64,000 bases of DNA from Salvelinus alpinus. Lineage: Eukaryota; Chordata; Actinopteri; Salmoniformes; Salmonidae. The notes under the pieces were generated by a model, which saw only the letters and a list, made by a program, of their open reading frames with translations, ran no database searches and was not told where the DNA came from. The first letter of the stretch is position 1. Each line of letters starts with the position of its first letter. A program made the position numbers and the translations under genes. The DNA is taken from NCBI RefSeq assembly GCF_045679555.1, contig NC_092100.1, positions 34,225,106 to 34,289,105 on the forward strand, given 5' to 3'. Positions 58,630 to 64,000 of this stretch are shown in pieces.

Positions 58630-60050
58630 ACCAATTCAATCAATCAATCAATTTTATTTTATATAGCCCTTCGTACATCAGCTAATATCTCGAAGTGCTG
58701 TACAGACACCCAGCCTAAAACCCCAAACAGCTAGTAATGCAGGTGTAGAAGCACGGTGGCTAGGAAAAACTCCCTAGAAAGGCCAAAACCTAGGAAGAAA
58801 CCTAGAGAGGAACCAGGCTATGAGGGGTGGCCAGTCCTCTTCTGGCTGTGCCGGGTGGAGATTATAACAGAACTATGCCAAGATGTTCAAAAATGTTCAT
58901 AAGTGACAAGCATGGTCAAATAATAATCATGAATAATTTTCAGTTGGCTTTTCATAGCCGATCATCAAGAGTTGAAAAACAACAGGTCTGGGACAGGTGG
59001 CGGTTCCATAACCGCAGGCAGAACAGCTGAAACTGGAATAGCAGCAAGGCCAGGCGGACTGGGGACAGCAAGGAGTCACCACGGGCGACAGTCCCGACGC
59101 ATGGTCCTAGGGCCCAGGTCCTCCGAGAGAAAGAAAGAGAGAAGGAGAAAATTAGAGAGAGCCAAGATTTTCAAAATTTCCATAAATGACAAGCATGGTC
59201 AAATAATAATCAGGAATAAATCTCAGTTGGCTTTTCATAGCCGATCATTAAGAGTTGAAAACAGCAGGTCTGGGACAGGTAGGGGTTCCATAACCGCAGG
59301 CAGAACAGTTGAAACTGGAATAGCAGCAAGGCCAGGCGGACTGGGGACAGCAAGGAGTCACCACGGCCGGTAGTCCCGACGTATGGTCCTAGGGCTCAGG
59401 TCCTCCGAGAGAAAGAAAGAGAGAAGGAGAAAATTAGAGAGAGCCAAGATTTTCAAAATGTTCATAAATGACAAGCATGGTCAAATAATAATCAGGAATA
59501 AATCTCAGTTGGCTTTTCATAGCCGATCATTAAGAGTTGAAAACAGCAGGTCTGGGACAGGTAGGGGTTCCGTAACCGCAGGCAGAACAGTTGAAACTGG
59601 AATAGCAGCAAGGCCAGGCGGACTGGGGACAGCAAGGTGTCATCATGCCCGGTAGTCCTGACGTATGGTCCTAGGGCTCAGGTTCTCAGAGAGAAAGAGA
59701 GAACGAGAGAATTAGAGAGAGCATACTTAAATTCACACAGGACACTGGATAAGACAGGAGAAGTACTCCAGGTAACCAACTGACCCTAGCCCCCCGACAC
59801 AAACTACTGCAGCATAAATACTGGAGGCTGAGACAGGAGCGGTCAGGAGACACTGTGGCCCCATCCGAAGAAACCCCCGGACAGGGCCAAATAGGAAGGA
59901 TATAACCCCACCCACTTTGCCAAAGCACAGCCCCCGCACCACTAGAGGGAAATCCTCAACCACCAACTTACAATCCTGAGACAAGGCCGAGTATAGCCCA
60001 CAAAGGTCTCCACCACAGCACAAACCACCACAGCACAAACCAATTGAATT
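58630..60050. repeat. Unclassified dispersed repeat with internal triplication
   Basis: Starts with (TCAA)n then 'TATATAGCCCTTCGTACATC' and 'GGAAAAACTCCCTAGAAAGG'. Ends around 'CCCACCCACTTTGCCAAAGC'. I know these stretches as parts of an abundant salmonid repeat. The middle section of about 285 bases, from 'AGTGACAAGCATGGTC' to 'GAGAAGGAGAAAATTAGAG', occurs three times in tandem (about 58885-59165, 59166-59450, 59451-59700). The open frames here are made by the repeat and show no known domain. Confidence 0.75.
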
Positions 60051-60095
60051 GTAAATGTGTACACATCTATCCAGGAAAAAGATAGTCTATATAAA

Positions 60096-60127
60096 GTACC
60101 AGTCAAAAATTTGGATGCACCTACTTA
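60096..60127. mobile_element. Tc1-family terminal repeat scrap
   Basis: 'AGTACCAGTCAAAAATTTGG' followed by 'CACCTACTTATTGAAGG' matches the end of a salmonid Tc1 family; nothing else of that element is present. Confidence 0.6.
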
Positions 60128-60451
60128 TTGAAGGGAGAGAGAATACAGTAGACGGCACGCGTCAAACCTTTGATTTATGACTCTATGTCCGGATGATGTG
60201 TGCATGCCCATATTTGGGCATCCGGTCAGGACATCCTGGCGGGAAGTTATCACGTGCTCTAGGGAGTGCCCATATTTAGGCATCCGGTCAGGACATGCTG
60301 GTGGGAAGTTATGTGGTTATGCCCATATAAGGATATCCTGTTCCTGTTGTCACGTGTTAGAGTGTGTGTTAATTTATGCATATATTGCATCTATTCCTTT
60401 GAAGTTGTCATGATGATTGATGTGTAGGGACCTCGTTGAACTGGGGGGGAT

Positions 60452-61372
60452 GTGTTTGAACATTTCAAAGAGGATGGCCCCACACTCCCTATTTTATTGC
60501 CCTTAGGGCTGTTGTCTATGAAACAGGAATGTCCGGGGGTATTGTGTGGGGGCAGACGCATTATAAATAAGACCCAGAACAACACAAGTGACCACGATAA
60601 ACCACTAAAGAAATTAAACATGGATTTTGTGATCAGTGGCAAAGCAGTGATGACCATAACAACGGAAGCAGGACCCCGGTTGAAACATAGAAAAAGGTCT
60701 GAGTATAAAGCAACAATATACGATGCGACAAAAAAGCGGTTTCTAAATGTGTATAGAACCCAAATACTGCCAGCAACTGCGCTGAAAGATCAAGTGATGA
60801 TGTCTAATGGACAGCAATGGGGTTATCAGTTTGATTACCAGGCCTGTAGAGTGAAACTCTATACCGTAGCCGAAGGAGAAGAAAATACATACCAGACTTT
60901 AGGAGTGGACTACGGGTCTGAAGACCGGCAAGTTTTTCGCAAGGTGGTGTGTCCCGAACTGAGAGTTATCACAAAGGGGTATAGCGTGTTCACGGGCTAC
61001 GAAACCCGTTGGGAAAGTGCCCCTGACTCCTCAGGAAGAGTATTTCACAGGGTGAAAATACAAAGAAAGAATGGACTTCCATGTGGATGCGTGGAGTTCT
61101 ATATCAGCAACGAGGAAACCCGCAACCAAAACATTTGTGATGGTGGCCTGACTGGGGATTTTAGGTTGCACATGCTTATTCCTTTTAAAAGTTGGGATCT
61201 AATGGAATTGAAAATGTTAGAGTTGTTGGACGCTCTTTTTTTACAGAGCCAACAATGGCAGAGCATTGTTCGGCTAAGGAAGTGCATAATATATACCAAT
61301 CCTGAGGATTATGATTCAAAGGAACCCCAAGAAGGGTCATCCTCAGAAGGGTCAGCCCCCGAAGAAAACTAA
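60452..61372 (+). CDS. Unidentified 306-codon frame within the Polinton fossil
   Basis: I do not recognise this protein. A likely start is the Met of MDFVISGKAV, about 55 codons into the open frame. The body is mixed alpha/beta in composition, without membrane segments, Cys clusters or enzyme motifs that I can name. The tail is acidic and Ser-rich (EGSSSEGSAPEEN). It is the longest frame of the visible part and faces away from the integrase. A regulatory or host-interaction role is possible but unsupported. As part of a virus-like element it is recorded as a fossil component. Confidence 0.5.
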   Translation: MFEHFKEDGPTLPILLPLGLLSMKQECPGVLCGGRRIINKTQNNTSDHDKPLKKLNMDFVISGKAVMTITTEAGPRLKHRKRSEYKATIYDATKKRFLNVYRTQILPATALKDQVMMSNGQQWGYQFDYQACRVKLYTVAEGEENTYQTLGVDYGSEDRQVFRKVVCPELRVITKGYSVFTGYETRWESAPDSSGRVFHRVKIQRKNGLPCGCVEFYISNEETRNQNICDGGLTGDFRLHMLIPFKSWDLMELKMLELLDALFLQSQQWQSIVRLRKCIIYTNPEDYDSKEPQEGSSSEGSAPEEN

Positions 61373-61470
61373 GTACGCGGCTGCGTTAACCACGCCCTGA
61401 TACCAAAGGACTGGTTCAACAATAAAAGGGGTGACCATAAAGCCTCCGGTTCTTCATTTCAGCATATACC

Positions 61471-62431
61471 ATGGATATTCATACAACATACCACGACTCC
61501 GATACGTCATGGGTGCCAGACCCTAAGGACTCTATGCCTCGCAGCCCACCATTCTACTCCCCCGACACCCCCTACATGTACACAGCCTGAGAATGTGTTT
61601 GATGGGGTGGTCAGTACTATTTTAGTGGACACCATCAAGGCCTCTGTAGCCACACTTTTAGACGTGGTAATTGGAGAGTGTATAAGAGAAAAATGCATCG
61701 GTTGTGAGATCAATCACCCCAGCCAATGACGTCATCCGTGTTTATACGAACCCCCAAGGTACTACTTCTTCAACCATTTTGAGGAGCTGGTGAAAAGACT
61801 TTGGTCCAGCCGGTTTATACCTTCGCTGGTCAGAGCCCTGGAGTCTATGGTCTTGTGCCGTCTATTCCCAGAGTGTACGGGGTAACCGAGGCTTTTGTAC
61901 ATGAACTGAAGGAGGCGATCTACATCCACGAGAAACTCAAAGAAATCCGACACACCCTGGTGGACGACAACAAATACAAGGAAGCTGTGGTGGCTGATGT
62001 GATGACTTTCTGGCTCAATAAACCGCAAGAGACCAAGTAACAATACATATTTTTTATTTAGATATAAAGCAATGGGTAACTATATGCATACGATGTTAGA
62101 GAGAATAAATCATTTGTTTCTTTTGAGAGAACTTACAAATGTTATGCAGCAAATTATTTAAAATAAAGTGAACAATGTATCGTTCTACACAACACACAAT
62201 ACCTGGGTTAATGCAGAGCGTGTGCTAAAAATGGAGCAAATCATGAATCATGTACAATATACGGGCGAGAGCCTACAATGGACACAACTGGTATCCCGTC
62301 TTGTGGATGATTCTGAAGAACGAGAAACAACCTTGTCTAAGATTTTACTTTATTTATTTGAAACACCGTTTCATTGTAACATGTATCATATTTGTTGTTT
62401 ATATACTTATATAGCGGATGTGTGTGTTTAA
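61471..62431 (+). other. Short plus-strand frames of the Polinton fossil
   Basis: Small frames follow the 306-codon frame, one opening with MDIHTTYHDSDTSWVPD shortly after a TATA-like AATAAAAGGGG. Products not identified. Treated as remains of small accessory genes of the element. Confidence 0.35.
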
Positions 62432-62496
62432 AAAAATCAGCGACACAAGCCAGTAAATCTAAACTAAATATACAGGGTGTTGCATGCTTGGATCGT

Positions 62497-62949
62497 TCAG
62501 AAAACGGGGACTAGTATCCTGCTACGAATCCTGAATTGTCTGTATACGTAATACTTGATGTTTGCAAAAATAAAACATCTAAATGAAAATGAAATGTTGT
62601 CGTTATTTGAAAGGGACTCATTAACGTTATTGTACCTCAGGGAGGCAAGAAGGATGTAGATCAAGAGTATTTCCATATTGTTCAGGGTTAGGAGTTCGTT
62701 CAACTCTGAGACGATCCTGTCGACGGTTCTATAGAACCCTTTTTTAATCTTTATAAGTTTCGGAGGTTCCGATATCCTTTTGCAATAAAAATCACGGTCC
62801 TTATCCTTGATATTATACCAACTATGGGGGTATGTAATCTCGCTGAGACCTACTTCCCAGGCCTCTGATAACTCTACAGGCTTTGGAAAATTGGTTGTAT
62901 AATTCGAACTTTGGTTATTCCTATATATACAGTATATGTGCAGACGCAT
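62497..62949 (-). other. Structural-type frame of the Polinton fossil
   Basis: The motif 'LSEAWEVGLSEITYPHSWYN' is of a kind I associate with a conserved protein of fish Polintons, probably a capsid-associated one. Exact role uncertain. Recorded as a part of the fossil. Confidence 0.45.
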
Positions 62950-63024
62950 TACTGGGGAGAGTCAGGTAGAATCCGTTGTGTTCCATGATGCACTCCTGTG
63001 TACACTCGAATGATGTTGTATTTA

Positions 63025-64000
63025 TCATGCATGAGGGTTTAAGTTAACCACCGATGCCTCCACCACATCATGCTCTAATACCCAACTGTTGAACTTTTGG
63101 GGCCAGTTTTTCCAACGGACCAACACCCATTTTTTACCCTTTTCTCTCTTCTGATCTAGAATCTCCTCCACGTGAAAGACTTTGTCTTTACCCATCTGTA
63201 CCTTCTGTAGTTCCTTCTCATAAAAAGATACCTCTATAAGTTCCCCGTCATAATCTTTTAACTTGTAGACAGGGGATATGCGCGGTAGACATTCAGTAAC
63301 GATGAACAACTCATTGCTGTAACCTTGCTCATATTTTTTGTCGACACCCCTCAACTTGGATATACGCACCAAGTCCCCCACTAGGAATTTTAAATTTAAA
63401 AAAATCTTACGGCGAAGGGGGAACAAACCATACAGAAAAAATGGACTTGAAAAGAGTTTTCAGAAGAGACCTCAGAGGGCTTCATCCGTATACTCTTATG
63501 GTAGCTGTAGTTGTACCCCTTTACTAAATCTTGAACTATATCAATATATCTATGCGTGTTGTGAGCTGTAAAATATTTCCACATCCGCTCCTTCAGAGTT
63601 CTGTTAAAGCGTTCAACAACTGAAGCTTTCAAATCCGAGCCTGTAGCAAAATGTACTATATTGTGCTTCTTCATGAGTTTCTGAAAAGTATTATAAAAAA
63701 AAAATTCCGCCGTCAGTCTGCACTTTCTTGGGGGCTCCTCCTTCCTTCAAGATAGAGTCAAAGGCCCGGGTCACCTCTGCCCCACTCTTATTTTTTAAGA
63801 CCCTTACAAATGCTATTTTAGAGAAAATATCTATAACCGTTAGCATGTAGCGATTTCCATCATTTTTATCTGCAAGGGCCTGCATGTCACATAGATCCGC
63901 CTGAAACTGGGACATGGGATGAGTAGATAAAACTCTATTTCTTGGAAATTGTTTTCTCACAGGTTTATGCAGAGTGTAAGCATCCTGCTCTTTCTTCGGC
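63025..64000 (-). other. Integrase region with chromodomain, Polinton fossil
   Basis: The core-domain signature 'FQADLCDMQAL', then 'LTVIDIFSKIAFV', and the block 'VVERFNRTLKERMWKYF' identify a DDE integrase of the Polinton/retroviral type. A C-terminal 'VEEILDQKREKGKKWVLVRW' is a chromodomain, as in Polinton and chromovirus integrases. The region is broken in a few places and runs off the window edge. Confidence 0.8.

Larger units (their letters stand above)
60140..64000. mobile_element. Polinton/Maverick element, partial (fossil)
   Basis: Large DNA element of the Polinton/Maverick (adintovirus-related) class, recognised from a retroviral-type integrase with C-terminal chromodomain on the minus strand at the right, a further minus-strand structural-type frame in the middle, and a set of plus-strand frames at the left. 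It continues beyond base 64000, so polymerase, ATPase, protease and major capsid genes are not visible. The left end is approximate; no terminal repeat could be paired. Part of it looks whole (a 306-codon plus-strand frame) and part is broken in several places, so it is treated as a fossil of moderate age. Confidence 0.75.

Noticed and set aside
58972-59655. Two related frames of 133 and 90 codons
   Set aside because: They arise from the triplicated 285-bp section of a dispersed repeat. The similarity between them is due to the repeat, not to a protein family.

Overview
The window is nuclear DNA of a teleost, almost certainly a salmonid. The reasons are the tRNA-derived SINEs of the HpaI type, several families of Tc1-like elements with salmonid terminal repeats, an RSg-1-type LINE, long CA/GT microsatellites, and vertebrate genes with short GT-AG introns. 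No prokaryotic features are present.

Layout. 1-2030: 5' part of an L2/CR1-like LINE (minus strand) whose first frame carries a 2A-like ribosome-skipping motif. 2132-5940: a decayed hAT transposon with a Tc1 element nested just after its start codon. 6723-15447: a 22-exon terb1 gene (meiotic telomere-bouquet protein). Its ARM, TERB2/TRF1-binding and Myb regions can be followed codon by codon, but the last domain carries an apparent 10-base deletion. 16066-19300: Tc1, SINE and duplicated intergenic sequence, part of which recurs inside terb1 intron 19 and at 30011-32737. 21370-22332: a minus-strand gene for a probably myristoylated, acidic, proline-rich protein with sixteen 21-bp repeats; a non-coding first exon is proposed near 26310-26510. 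22803-24545: a hAT-type element with nested SINE and nested MITE, the MITE having one terminal repeat expanded into a minisatellite. 26840-34640: LINE and Tc1 insertions, two of which can be dated against empty sites in the duplicate. 35775-37365: a 40-bp minisatellite.

37528-50593 holds a dead E-cadherin-like (cdh1-like) gene. Prodomain to mid-EC5 exons lie on the minus strand and late-EC5 to cytoplasmic exons on the plus strand. The plus-strand block lies between inverted copies of an RSg-1 LINE tail, and turning it over restores exon order. 50678-51123 is a solo LTR. 51901-55908 holds two further Tc1 copies and dispersed repeats. 56675-58274 is a six-exon gene for a CD20/MS4A-like four-pass membrane protein. 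58630-60050 is an unclassified dispersed repeat with an internal triplication. From about 60140 to the right edge lies part of a Polinton/Maverick fossil with a chromodomain integrase and an unidentified 306-codon plus-strand frame.

Two host genes look able to encode whole proteins (the repeat protein and the four-pass protein). terb1 is nearly whole apart from its C-terminal domain, and the cadherin is a relic. All coordinates and splice sites were read by eye; homology statements rest on remembered family sequences, not on searches.
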